From: Castellaniella sp047971665
GTDB lineage: Bacteria > Pseudomonadota > Gammaproteobacteria > Burkholderiales > Burkholderiaceae_B
DNA length: 64,000 nucleotides
NCBI RefSeq assembly: GCF_047971665.1
Contig: NZ_JBKEAA010000012.1
Span: forward strand, 1-64,000
Direction of reading: 5' to 3'
A model generated the notes under the pieces. The model saw only the letters and a program-made list of their open reading frames with translations, searched no databases and was not told the origin of the DNA. Numbering within the stretch: the first letter of the stretch is position 1; the number at the start of each line of letters is the position of its first letter. Shown here one piece after another: positions 17,853 to 25,141 of this stretch. The position numbers were made by a program, and so were the translations under genes.

Positions 17853-18286
17853 TGCTGGGCGCCCTGGGCATCTGCCTGACCCTGGCGGCGGCGCCCGGCG
17901 TGCCGCCGCGATTCGTGCCGGTCCGGGCCTTCACGCTGGCCTGGACGCACTCGATCGAAAAAATCCGCTGGGAGGAGGACTACACGGTCCAGGCCGGGCC
18001 GGACAGCCGACCGGTACTGGTGCCCGGACAGGCACGTATCCTGGGGTCCGGCGCGGGGATGGAACCCCCGCCGGATGCCACGCTGCGCCCCGATGGCTGG
18101 TATGTCTACCAGCCGCATACAGGTCCGCTGAGCGAACTGCGCCTGTCGCGCTCGCCCTATACGGCCGATTACGACTGGTGCGTCGACGGGCGCTGCGAAC
18201 CAATGCGCGCCCTCATGCCGACCGATGGCGACGTGACGCTGCTGCGCCCCTGCCGGGCGCCTCAGTCGCCGGACTCGGGCACGTAG
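17852..18286 (+). CDS. DUF1850 protein, TAXI-TRAP accessory
   Basis: This 144-residue protein belongs to DUF1850, a family of unknown function that usually accompanies fused TAXI-TRAP permeases. It has a hydrophobic N-terminus (about 1-14), the family's FTLAWTHSIEKIRWEEDY segment and GAGMEPPPDA. A C-terminal pair C-V-D-G-R-C could form a disulfide, and export to the periplasm is likely. The start overlaps the permease stop by one base, so translation is coupled. Its 3' end overlaps the convergent DUF2149 gene by 25 bases. Confidence 0.85.
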   Translation: MLGALGICLTLAAAPGVPPRFVPVRAFTLAWTHSIEKIRWEEDYTVQAGPDSRPVLVPGQARILGSGAGMEPPPDATLRPDGWYVYQPHTGPLSELRLSRSPYTADYDWCVDGRCEPMRALMPTDGDVTLLRPCRAPQSPDSGT

Positions 18287-18579
18287 ACGACGCTGCCGTC
18301 CTTCATCCGGTAGGCCACGCCGGCCTTGGTGCCTTCGCCCTGGCCGGTCTGGCCGGACGACTTGAACCGCTCGACACGCTCGCCTTGCTTGACGAGCATT
18401 TCCATGGTCGGTTTGCCGGCGTCCGTGATCACCGTCACGTCCTGGCGCGTCATGGCCTGCATGATCGGGTTGCTGGCCATGCCGATCAGCAGCGCCGCGA
18501 TCACCACCAGGAAAATATCGATCAGGTTGACGACGGACAGGATGGGATCGTCGGCCTCGGTTTCCGCCAGGAACTTCAT
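18262..18579 (-). CDS. DUF2149 protein, ExbD/TolR-like partner
   Basis: This 105-residue protein matches DUF2149, which occurs with CobN-like and MotA/TolQ/ExbB genes. It has a short cytoplasmic N-terminus, one membrane helix (about residues 16-36) and a C-terminal domain predicted to be outside. The helix begins NLID21IFLVVIAALL, placing an Asp where ExbD and TolR carry their essential protonatable Asp. I infer an ExbD-like role in a proton channel; this is not an established function. It starts at an ATGA overlap with the ExbB-like gene, so the two are coupled, and is the HmuV-like member of an hmuS-type cluster. Confidence 0.82.
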   Translation of the reverse strand: MKFLAETEADDPILSVVNLIDIFLVVIAALLIGMASNPIMQAMTRQDVTVITDAGKPTMEMLVKQGERVERFKSSGQTGQGEGTKAGVAYRMKDGSVVYVPESGD

Positions 18580-19187
18580 ACGGCCGCCTGCCCGACAGCG
18601 GGAGTTTCATCCCATTCCTGTTCTTCCTGGGGCGTCGGCCCGGTCAGCCCGGCAGCGGATGCCGCAAGCGACGTCGAGGACTCCGTCAACGGTGCGCGAG
18701 ACTGCAGCCAGGCCAGTTCCTCGGCCAGCCAGCGGCGACGCACCGAGACGATCCAGAACGTGATCGAGGCCGTGATCAGCGCGACGATCACCGCAGAAAA
18801 CGCCACGGACAGGCTGCCGGACATGGCCGAGAGATCTCCGTCCGCCAGACCGCGCAGGGCGGGGCCCATCGGAATCATGGTCGCCACCAGCCCCATCATG
18901 GGCGCCACGCGGGACACGATGCGCGGCATTTCCAGCAACCGGTGCGCGGCCACGTCCCACTCGTCGCCCCCGGCTGCGGGATGCGCAGCCGCCCAGCGCA
19001 GCAGGTCGAAGCAGCGCATATCGTGCGTCTCGTGCCCCGGCGCGCGACCGCGCCGCTGATACCAGCAGACCAGGAAGCCGCCCAGCGCCTGCAGCGCGTA
19101 GAGGAACAGCAGGGCGATGATCACCAGCGTCGGGATCAGGAAGATCTGGCCGACCTGGTACATCAGCGTTTCAAGCAATTGGCTCAT
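18576..19187 (-). CDS. MotA/TolQ/ExbB-family proton channel protein
   Basis: This 203-residue protein has the three-helix ExbB/TolQ plan. TM1 is at about residues 12-40. TM2 and TM3 lie in the conserved block VAPMMGLVATMIPMGPALRG and LSVAFSAVIVALITASITFW. A polar tail follows. Such proteins form the stator of proton-driven motors (ExbBD, TolQR, MotAB). The frame is open to 19319, but an AAGGAA site precedes ATG 19187. It lies 70 bases after the CobN-like gene and overlaps the DUF2149 gene, so it probably energises the CobN-like protein rather than a TonB. Confidence 0.87.
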   Translation of the reverse strand: MSQLLETLMYQVGQIFLIPTLVIIALLFLYALQALGGFLVCWYQRRGRAPGHETHDMRCFDLLRWAAAHPAAGGDEWDVAAHRLLEMPRIVSRVAPMMGLVATMIPMGPALRGLADGDLSAMSGSLSVAFSAVIVALITASITFWIVSVRRRWLAEELAWLQSRAPLTESSTSLAASAAGLTGPTPQEEQEWDETPAVGQAAV

Positions 19188-19228
19188 GAATGAATTTCCT
19201 TCTTTAAAGAGACGTAAGCGTTCGAAGG

Positions 19229-19252
19229 TTCCGGCGGGCTGGCCCGCCGGAA
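19229..19252 (-). other. Intra-operon hairpin between cobN-like and exbB-like genes
   Basis: A perfect 10-bp GC-rich stem (TTCCGGCGGG / CCCGCCGGAA) with a 4-base loop lies in the 70-base gap. There is no T-run after it on the minus strand, so it is more likely an RNA-stability or processing element that sets relative levels of the two products than a full terminator. Confidence 0.6.
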
Positions 19253-19257
19253 CGGCA

Positions 19258-22200
19258 TCAGGCGGAGTGCGGCATGCGGCCCGGGGATCGCCGCGCCTGG
19301 CGGATCGCACCGACCCCAAGAGCGGCCAGCAACAGCACGATCAGCGCCAGGCGTGCCAGATCGAGGGTCTGGTCGGCAACCGGCTCGGACGTCTCGGGCG
19401 TGCGCTCCAGTTTCATGCCCTCGACCTGTTCGGTCGGCGCCTCGGACGCGGGCTGTTCGGCGGGCAAGGCCTCAGGTTGCGCCGGCGTGGCGGGCGTAGC
19501 GGCAAAGGCGGTATCCGTGACCTGCCCATCGGCCACATACTCCAGGAACCGGGCGTTGTCGCTGCGCACATCAAAGCGCGCGGCCAGATCCCGATAGCGC
19601 TCCTTGAGCAGCTCGACCGTCTCCGGCTCGGCCTGCCAGTAACCCTGGCGGGCGGCTTCGATCATGCGCTCGATGGTCTGTGCCAGCGCATGCGGGTTTT
19701 CCTTTTCGAACCATTCCTTCAGGCCCAGGTCATACTTGTCGCGGACATAGACGTCGGCCATCTGCTCCCACTGATCGTCGCGCACCACCTCGCGCGCCAC
19801 CGCCGTCCATCCCCACAGATTGTTGGTGGCATTCAGCACCTGCAAGGTACCCGAATAGCCCTCGGCCATCAGCCCCTTGATGTAGCCGGGATGGAACTGA
19901 CGCGTGGCCAGCTCCTTGGACAGGAACTCGGCGGCGTTCTCCACCCGGCCGGCTCCGCCGCCGCGCAGATTGGAGATATACAGCTGCGGCGGTGCGCCAT
20001 CCAGGCGCCGCACCGCCAGGCCGATCCCGCCCAGGTACTGGAAGGGATCATCCGTGGTCAGCATGCCATAGGTGTTCGAAGACCGCGACAGCACGGCTCC
20101 CTCGGTGCCGCGCAACTGCTCGGCGTAGAGATTCACACCGGCCGCGCCCGTGACACCGGCCTGCCCCCACGTGGAAGAATCCGGGCCATAGGCATACTGC
20201 ATTTTCGACAGATACAGGTCAGCCATCTTGCGGTCGCCCTCCTCCTTGCCTTCCCAGGTGTCGGTCGCCATCGCCGCGCCATCCAGACCTGTCGAATACG
20301 CGCCGGAGGCCGAAGAAAACATCCGCGTCTCGGCCGCCGCGCGGGCCGTGGCCTCGGGCACCCCGTCGGCTTGCAGCTGCGCCTGGATGCGGTTGGTGTT
20401 GGCCGCTACGGCATTGTCGGATTCGCCCTCGGCCTGCGCCGCCAGCTGCACGGCACGCGCCAGCTGCTTCATCGCATTGGGGAAATGATCCCGGTACAGA
20501 CCGGTACCCGACAACACCACGTCCACGCGGGGGCGACCCAGCGTCTCGCGGGGCACCAGCCGCACATCGACGACACGACCGCCTTTGTCCCAGACCGGCT
20601 CCACCCCCATCAGCCACAGGGCCTGAGCCTCCAGCAGCCCCTTGTGGCGCATCGTTTCGACCGACCACAGGGAGAAGGTGATTTTCTTGGGCGCCGCGCC
20701 GGTTTTCTTCCGGTGCGCCGCGATCAGGTTTTCGGCGGCCTCTTTGCCAGCCTCCCAGGCCTGCGGCGTGGGGACCCGAGAGGGATCGAAGCCGTACAGA
20801 TTACGCCCCGTGGGGTAGGCATCCGGATTCTTGATCGGATCCCCGCCATAGGATGTCGGCACATACCGCCCGGCCAGCGCATCCAGCAGCCCAGGCAATT
20901 CACCCTGAGCGCCGATGGCCTCGTACCAGGCGCGACCCTTTTCCAGCTGCGCCAGCAATTCAGGCGAAGCCCCCTCCGGCATCCGCCCCTCGATCAGCGC
21001 GGACCGCAACATCACATAGGGGGCCGATTCGGTCATTTTTTCGTAGTCGACCGCGAACACCTCGTCCTGCTCGGCATCCGCCCCGCCCGCCTGGGCCGCA
21101 GAAGCCTCCCAGAACGACTGGCCCAGCATCATCAGGACCGTATACAGGCGATGTTCTTCCTGGGGCGCGCGGCCGAGCGCATGCAGGCCCAGCGGCTGCG
21201 CGGTCTGCGCCAGCTCATCCAGATGCTCGTGCAAGGCCTCCAGGAAAGCCAGGAAATCCTGCTCGACACGCGCCTGCGTCCAGCCCATGTCCTGTTCGAT
21301 GTGCGCCTGCGTCACCCGCTCGACCAGTTCGGCGCGGATCTTTTCGCGCACGGCGCCCTGGTCCTGATTCTTCCACTGCAGCAGCAGCTCGTGGATCGCC
21401 ATCAGTTCGTCATGCATGCCGGCGGGCCGGAAGGGCGGCGTCTGATGGCTGATGACGACCGCGCGGCCACGACGGCGCGTATTCAGGGCCTCACCGATAT
21501 TGTCGGCAATATAGGGATAGACAACGGGCACATCACCCAGCATCAGCATCGGATAGTCTTCCGTCACCGACAGGCCGCGCTCCTTGCCGGGCAGCCATTC
21601 CTGCGAACCGTGCGTGCCGAAATGCACAAAGGCATCGCTGGCCTGTCGGGTCCGGGCCCACAGGTAGGAGGCCAGATAGAAATGCGAAGGCAACGCGTTC
21701 GGAGAGTGATAAATCGCCTTTTCCTTGTCCTCGGCCTGCTCGCCGCGCGGCGGCTGAGGCAGGATCGCGACCTTGCCCAGCAACAAGCGGGGCACGACGA
21801 AGAAGGCCTCGCCGTTTTCGCGCAAGACCATGCCGGAAGATTCCGGCGCGCCCCATTGCGCGTCGAGGGCGTTGCGCACGGATTCGGGCAGCGTATTGAA
21901 CCAGGCGAGATAGTCCGTCAGCGGCATCCGGTCAGCCAGACCGTCGGCCAGCAGAGCCTCCAGCCGGCCTTCGCGATAATAGGGCTCCAGCAGGCGCTGC
22001 AATTCGGACAGCAGCGCATCCTCGGCGGGAACCGTGGTGTCGTAACCCGCGTCTTTCAATGCGCCAAGCGTGTTGACCAGGCTTTCCGGCACGTTCAGGA
22101 ACGAGGCCGACAGATTCTTTTCGCCGGCCGGATAGTTCCAGAAAAATATCGACAGGCGCTTGTCGGCATTCGGCATGCGCTGCAATGCCGCCAGCCGCAG

Positions 22201-23268
22201 GGATTTGCCCACCACGGTCTTGAGCTGCGCGTCGATGGGCACGAGTTGCTGCTCCGTCTCGCTCATGGCCGAGGCCACCTGGATGTCGGTGATCCCCGCG
22301 TATTCCGCCTGTGACATGTAGAAAGGCACGTCGATCAGCGACACGCCCTGCGGATCGGCGCGCCACTGGGCTTCATCGCCCTGGCGATACGGCATCGCCT
22401 GGATCACGGGGATCCCCAGCGCCTCGAAAGCGCGGCGCGGCCCGTTGGGTTCCAGCATGATGCGCGTGCTGATGACCACATCGGCCAGCGGTTTTCCCTG
22501 AGGCCCCAGCAATCCCTTGATGGCGCCGTCGTTGGTGACCGGATAGTAGTAGGCCATGGGAATCGCGCCGCGCGCCTCGACCTGCCGGATCAGCGTATCG
22601 ATCAACCGGGTCTGCAATGACGCGACGTATTGCTCATGAAACGCGATGGCCACGACGGGCGGCCGACGCTCGGGATTCTGGATCTGCTCGTCCGTCAATC
22701 CCTTCCAGCGCAGGTAGGCGAGCGGGTCGGTGAAAAACGGGGTCGGCGCGTCCGGATGGTACAGCCCGGCCGAAGGGAAAACGACGGGATCTGCGATACC
22801 GTCGGTCGGCTGGCCGGACAGCCACGCAGCCACCGTGGCAAAGAAATTGTCGTAGTTCGCCTGTCCGCCATTCGAGTAATACACCGCCAGACGCTGTGCC
22901 AGCGATCTGGACATGTTGAGCGAATCGGGCCGCAGATCCCAGAGCCAGGCAATCGGCTGTTTCGCGACCGGCAAGGCGCCCGCCAACCGCCCGCGCATGG
23001 CATCCATCAAGTAGGTGTCGATGAAAACCGCGTCATAGCCTTCGAACAGGCCGGCATCCACGTCCTCGGGAATGTCCTTCAGGTAGCGCGACTCGATGGT
23101 CACACCATGCGGCTGCGCGATCTCCGACAATGTCCGGAATTTGCCCGGCGGTACATTACCCGTCGCCAGAAACAGGACGGATGCCGCCTGGGCCGAGCCG
23201 GCTGCCAGCATCAGCGCCAGGCACAACCCCTTCCATATACCCCACAGCTTGGATCTCACGGACTTCAC
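19258..23268 (-). CDS. Exported, membrane-anchored CobN/HmuS-like chelatase
   Basis: This 1336-residue protein is a full-length homologue of CobN/ChlH, the large porphyrin- or corrin-binding subunit of metal chelatases. Unlike biosynthetic CobN it starts with a signal peptide (about 1-28, ending AQAAS). It ends with a Pro/Glu-rich linker and a single membrane helix (about residues 1300-1322) followed by basic residues. Most of it should face the periplasm. No CobS/CobT-type ATPase is nearby; ExbB-like and DUF2149 genes follow instead. The closest described arrangement I know is HmuS of the Porphyromonas/Bacteroides hmuYRSTUV haem locus. A Fur box covers its promoter, favouring iron or haem use over cobalamin synthesis. 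Confidence 0.85.
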   Translation of the reverse strand: MKSVRSKLWGIWKGLCLALMLAAGSAQAASVLFLATGNVPPGKFRTLSEIAQPHGVTIESRYLKDIPEDVDAGLFEGYDAVFIDTYLMDAMRGRLAGALPVAKQPIAWLWDLRPDSLNMSRSLAQRLAVYYSNGGQANYDNFFATVAAWLSGQPTDGIADPVVFPSAGLYHPDAPTPFFTDPLAYLRWKGLTDEQIQNPERRPPVVAIAFHEQYVASLQTRLIDTLIRQVEARGAIPMAYYYPVTNDGAIKGLLGPQGKPLADVVISTRIMLEPNGPRRAFEALGIPVIQAMPYRQGDEAQWRADPQGVSLIDVPFYMSQAEYAGITDIQVASAMSETEQQLVPIDAQLKTVVGKSLRLAALQRMPNADKRLSIFFWNYPAGEKNLSASFLNVPESLVNTLGALKDAGYDTTVPAEDALLSELQRLLEPYYREGRLEALLADGLADRMPLTDYLAWFNTLPESVRNALDAQWGAPESSGMVLRENGEAFFVVPRLLLGKVAILPQPPRGEQAEDKEKAIYHSPNALPSHFYLASYLWARTRQASDAFVHFGTHGSQEWLPGKERGLSVTEDYPMLMLGDVPVVYPYIADNIGEALNTRRRGRAVVISHQTPPFRPAGMHDELMAIHELLLQWKNQDQGAVREKIRAELVERVTQAHIEQDMGWTQARVEQDFLAFLEALHEHLDELAQTAQPLGLHALGRAPQEEHRLYTVLMMLGQSFWEASAAQAGGADAEQDEVFAVDYEKMTESAPYVMLRSALIEGRMPEGASPELLAQLEKGRAWYEAIGAQGELPGLLDALAGRYVPTSYGGDPIKNPDAYPTGRNLYGFDPSRVPTPQAWEAGKEAAENLIAAHRKKTGAAPKKITFSLWSVETMRHKGLLEAQALWLMGVEPVWDKGGRVVDVRLVPRETLGRPRVDVVLSGTGLYRDHFPNAMKQLARAVQLAAQAEGESDNAVAANTNRIQAQLQADGVPEATARAAAETRMFSSASGAYSTGLDGAAMATDTWEGKEEGDRKMADLYLSKMQYAYGPDSSTWGQAGVTGAAGVNLYAEQLRGTEGAVLSRSSNTYGMLTTDDPFQYLGGIGLAVRRLDGAPPQLYISNLRGGGAGRVENAAEFLSKELATRQFHPGYIKGLMAEGYSGTLQVLNATNNLWGWTAVAREVVRDDQWEQMADVYVRDKYDLGLKEWFEKENPHALAQTIERMIEAARQGYWQAEPETVELLKERYRDLAARFDVRSDNARFLEYVADGQVTDTAFAATPATPAQPEALPAEQPASEAPTEQVEGMKLERTPETSEPVADQTLDLARLALIVLLLAALGVGAIRQARRSPGRMPHSA

Positions 23269-23292
23269 TCCTCAGGTTCAAGTGAGCCAAGA

Positions 23293-23321
23293 ATTCTAGT
23301 ATTAATGATAACGATTATCAA
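23293..23321 (-). promoter_or_regulatory. Sigma-70 promoter of the CobN-like operon
   Basis: On the minus strand a -35 box TTGATA (23321-23316, 5 of 6) and a -10 box TAGAAT (23298-23293, 5 of 6) are separated by exactly 17 bases. The start codon is about 25 bases downstream of the -10. The Fur-box match fills the spacer, so repressor binding would block polymerase. Confidence 0.72.
23301..23319. promoter_or_regulatory. Fur box, CobN-like operon
   Basis: The 19 bases ATTAATGATAACGATTATC match the Fur consensus GATAATGATAATCATTATC at 15 of 19 positions. The box lies within the promoter spacer of the CobN-like gene and points to iron-dependent repression of the cluster. Confidence 0.8.
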
Positions 23322-23467
23322 TTAATATTCTGGGCACGATGGATCAATCACGCACAAACATGATCCAGCGCAAAAGATCACACGATCGCAACATGCCCCC
23401 GCCCGCATTCCTGCCGCATGCGTGCGTTCTGCCGCTCGCATGAAAAAGGCTTGCCATTCCTGATCCA

Positions 23468-23486
23468 AAGTATGATAATCATTCTC
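23468..23486. promoter_or_regulatory. Fur box, bfd
   Basis: The segment matches the Fur consensus at 15 of 19 bases, including an unbroken 12-base ATGATAATCATT run (23472-23483). It directly abuts the bfd start codon and contains a -10-like TATGAT, so the bfd transcript leader must be very short. Iron repression of bfd fits its known role in iron release during starvation. Confidence 0.78.
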
Positions 23487-23738
23487 ATGTATATTTGTGT
23501 ATGCAACGCGATCAGCGAACGCCAACTCCAGGACGCCATTGCGCAAGGCGCGGCGAATCTGGCCGATCTCCAGGCCCAGCTGGGCGTGGCGACCTGCTGC
23601 GGAAGCTGTGCCGACACCGCGACGGAATACCTGCCGGGCGGCCGCTATGCAGCGGATGTCGGCGCCCATGCGGGCGGGCTGGTTGGCGAATTCGAGGTCA
23701 CCGTCCTGTCGCGAGAGGCCATCCGGCGAGTCGCCTGA
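23487..23738 (+). CDS. bfd: Bacterioferritin-associated ferredoxin
   Basis: This 83-residue protein carries the Bfd [2Fe-2S] ligand set C4, C6, C38 and C41 (motifs YICVC and CCGSC). Bfd docks on bacterioferritin and reduces the stored ferric iron so it can leave the shell. After the usual Bfd domain (about 60 residues) there is a short extension of unknown meaning. The frame is open upstream to 23418, but the family N-terminus is MYICVCNAIS. No good ribosome binding site is seen, because the Fur box occupies that region. bfr is 111 bases downstream. Confidence 0.92.
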   Translation: MYICVCNAISERQLQDAIAQGAANLADLQAQLGVATCCGSCADTATEYLPGGRYAADVGAHAGGLVGEFEVTVLSREAIRRVA

Positions 23739-23757
23739 CCCGCATCGCGCTCCTTTT

Positions 23758-23781
23758 CCCCGGGTGTCCTCGGACCCCCGG
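23758..23781 (+). terminator. Hairpin after bfd
   Basis: An 11-bp stem with one mismatch (CCCGGGTGTCC / GGACCCCCGGG) closes a very small loop, 20 bases after the bfd stop. The T-run is poor and some 15 bases away. It may reduce read-through from the Fur-repressed bfd into bfr, which would normally be regulated in the opposite sense. Confidence 0.55.
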
Positions 23782-23849
23782 GTCGTGCTAGCCTTGTCTT
23801 TTCAGCCCGTCCGTTTCCGGCCGGGCCGCGCACCAAGGAGGCACAGGCC

Positions 23850-24314
23850 ATGAAAGGCGACAAAACCGTCATCCGCTATCTGAACCAGCAGCTGAAAAAC
23901 GAACTTTCGGCCATCAACCAGTATTTTCTGCACGCGCGCATGCTGCGTCACTGGGGTTTCGACGAGCTGGGGGAACACGAATACAAAGAATCCATCGGCG
24001 AGATGAAACACGCCGATCTGCTGATCAACCGCATCTTCATGCTCGACGGTCTGCCGAATCTGCAGGATCTGCACAAACTGCTGGTGGGCGAAACCGTCCC
24101 CGAGATCCTGGCCTGTGACCTCAAGCTCGAACTCGGCGGACAAGCGACAGTCAAGGAGGCCATCGCCTACTGTGAGTCCGTCCAGGATTTCACCTCCCGG
24201 GACCTGTTCCAGACCATTCTGAACGATACCGAGAACCACATGGACTGGCTGGAAACTCAGATCGGCCTGATCGAGCAGCTCGGCCTGCAGAATTATCTGC
24301 AATCGCAGATGTGA
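23850..24314 (+). CDS. bfr: Bacterioferritin
   Basis: This 154-residue protein forms the 24-subunit iron-storage shell. The haem ligand M52 is present, and ferroxidase ligands E18, E51, H54, E94 and H130 are visible. The position equivalent to E127 of Escherichia coli Bfr is Thr with Glu at 128, a variant I believe is common in related betaproteobacteria. An AAGGAGG ribosome binding site is placed well before the ATG. It sits beside bfd, its electron donor, and opposite the Fur-linked CobN-like cluster. Confidence 0.95.
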   Translation: MKGDKTVIRYLNQQLKNELSAINQYFLHARMLRHWGFDELGEHEYKESIGEMKHADLLINRIFMLDGLPNLQDLHKLLVGETVPEILACDLKLELGGQATVKEAIAYCESVQDFTSRDLFQTILNDTENHMDWLETQIGLIEQLGLQNYLQSQM

Positions 24315-24319
24315 TCCCT

Positions 24320-24359
24320 GCGGCCGTGACCGGGCCGGCTCAGGCGCCGGTCACGCCGC
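24320..24359. terminator. Strong hairpin between convergent bfr and an unnamed gene
   Basis: Arms GCGGCcGTGACCGG and CCGGTCACGCCGC pair over 13 bp with one bulged base, around a 13-base loop. It lies just after the bfr stop and 40 bases from the stop of the convergent gene. No T-run follows on either strand, so it may be a barrier or mRNA end-stabiliser rather than a classical terminator. Confidence 0.6.
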
Positions 24360-24400
24360 GCCACCGCCCCGCGCAGGAGCGCAAACCGCACGGGATGCGG

Positions 24401-25033
24401 TCAAAAACCGGATCTTTTTGCCGGGCAGTCCGCCACGCGTCCCCAGGCATTGTGGGGCTCGCAGTATTTGTTGCGCGCCGCCCAGGCGCATGAGGGCCGC
24501 GAAAAGAACCCCTGCGCCTCGCATGCCTTGAGCTCGGCCTGAAAAGCGGCCTGCCAACGGCCGTCGGAGGCGGCGGCCTGAGGCAAGGGCGGAGGGGGCG
24601 CGGTCGTGACGTCGATGGGCTGGACCTCCTGGCTGCCCCCGGCCGATCCGAACTGGGCAATACCCTGCAACCCGTCATCCGACTCATTGCGCGATGCCAG
24701 CCTGATGGCCTCGTCCATGGAAATCGTAGTGGTCGCCAGGGCGATCGGCCGGTTGGCTTCCATCAGGGATTCGGGCTGGATTTCCCAGTCGACGGGGGGC
24801 GCCATTTCGGGCACGCCCTGGCGCCCGTCGGGCAGCACCTGCGGGGCGGAGGCCACATACGGCTTGCCATTGGCATCCAGCATGGTCGTCTGATCCAGCT
24901 CGGGATGCGGTGCGGGCACCTGCTGTGATTGCGCCGGCCCATGGGCGATCAGCCAGTCGCCCAACCGCAGTCCACCCCAGGCGGACGCACCGGCAGCCAG
25001 CAGCAGAAAGACGAAAATCAGACGCCAGGACAT
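24401..25033 (-). CDS. Membrane-anchored protein with Cys-rich C-terminal motif, function unknown
   Basis: This 210-residue protein has an N-terminal signal or anchor (about 3-20), a low-complexity Pro/Gln region with acidic segments, and a conserved-looking tail. The tail has four Cys in the pattern C-x9-C-x8-C-x10-C within AQGFFSRPSCAWAARNKYC and AWGRVADCP. The tail looks like a small disulfide- or metal-binding module. I recall similar C-termini in other betaproteobacterial proteins of unknown role. The frame is open to 25093, but ATG 25033 starts directly before the hydrophobic anchor. It is downstream of prfC on the same strand. Confidence 0.7.
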   Translation of the reverse strand: MSWRLIFVFLLLAAGASAWGGLRLGDWLIAHGPAQSQQVPAPHPELDQTTMLDANGKPYVASAPQVLPDGRQGVPEMAPPVDWEIQPESLMEANRPIALATTTISMDEAIRLASRNESDDGLQGIAQFGSAGGSQEVQPIDVTTAPPPPLPQAAASDGRWQAAFQAELKACEAQGFFSRPSCAWAARNKYCEPHNAWGRVADCPAKRSGF

Positions 25034-25141
25034 GAACGGAACGCCTCGTCGGTCAATACGAATGCTGCATTGTATAGGAAGCTCCGGCCACAACTCGATA
25101 CGGCTTGTGTCTGAACCTCCGGTGCCATTCCGGGTCCTGTT

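Noticed and set aside
19117..22314. A 1065-codon open frame on the plus strand opposite the CobN-like gene
   Set aside because: It is the antisense shadow of a GC-rich gene. Its translation is a His/Gln/Arg/Gly-rich string without domains, while the minus strand gives a full CobN homologue.
19258..23268. Plain annotation as cobaltochelatase for cobalamin synthesis
   Set aside because: There are no cob genes or CobS/CobT nearby, the protein carries an export signal and membrane anchor, and the promoter has a Fur box. These point to an HmuS-like role.
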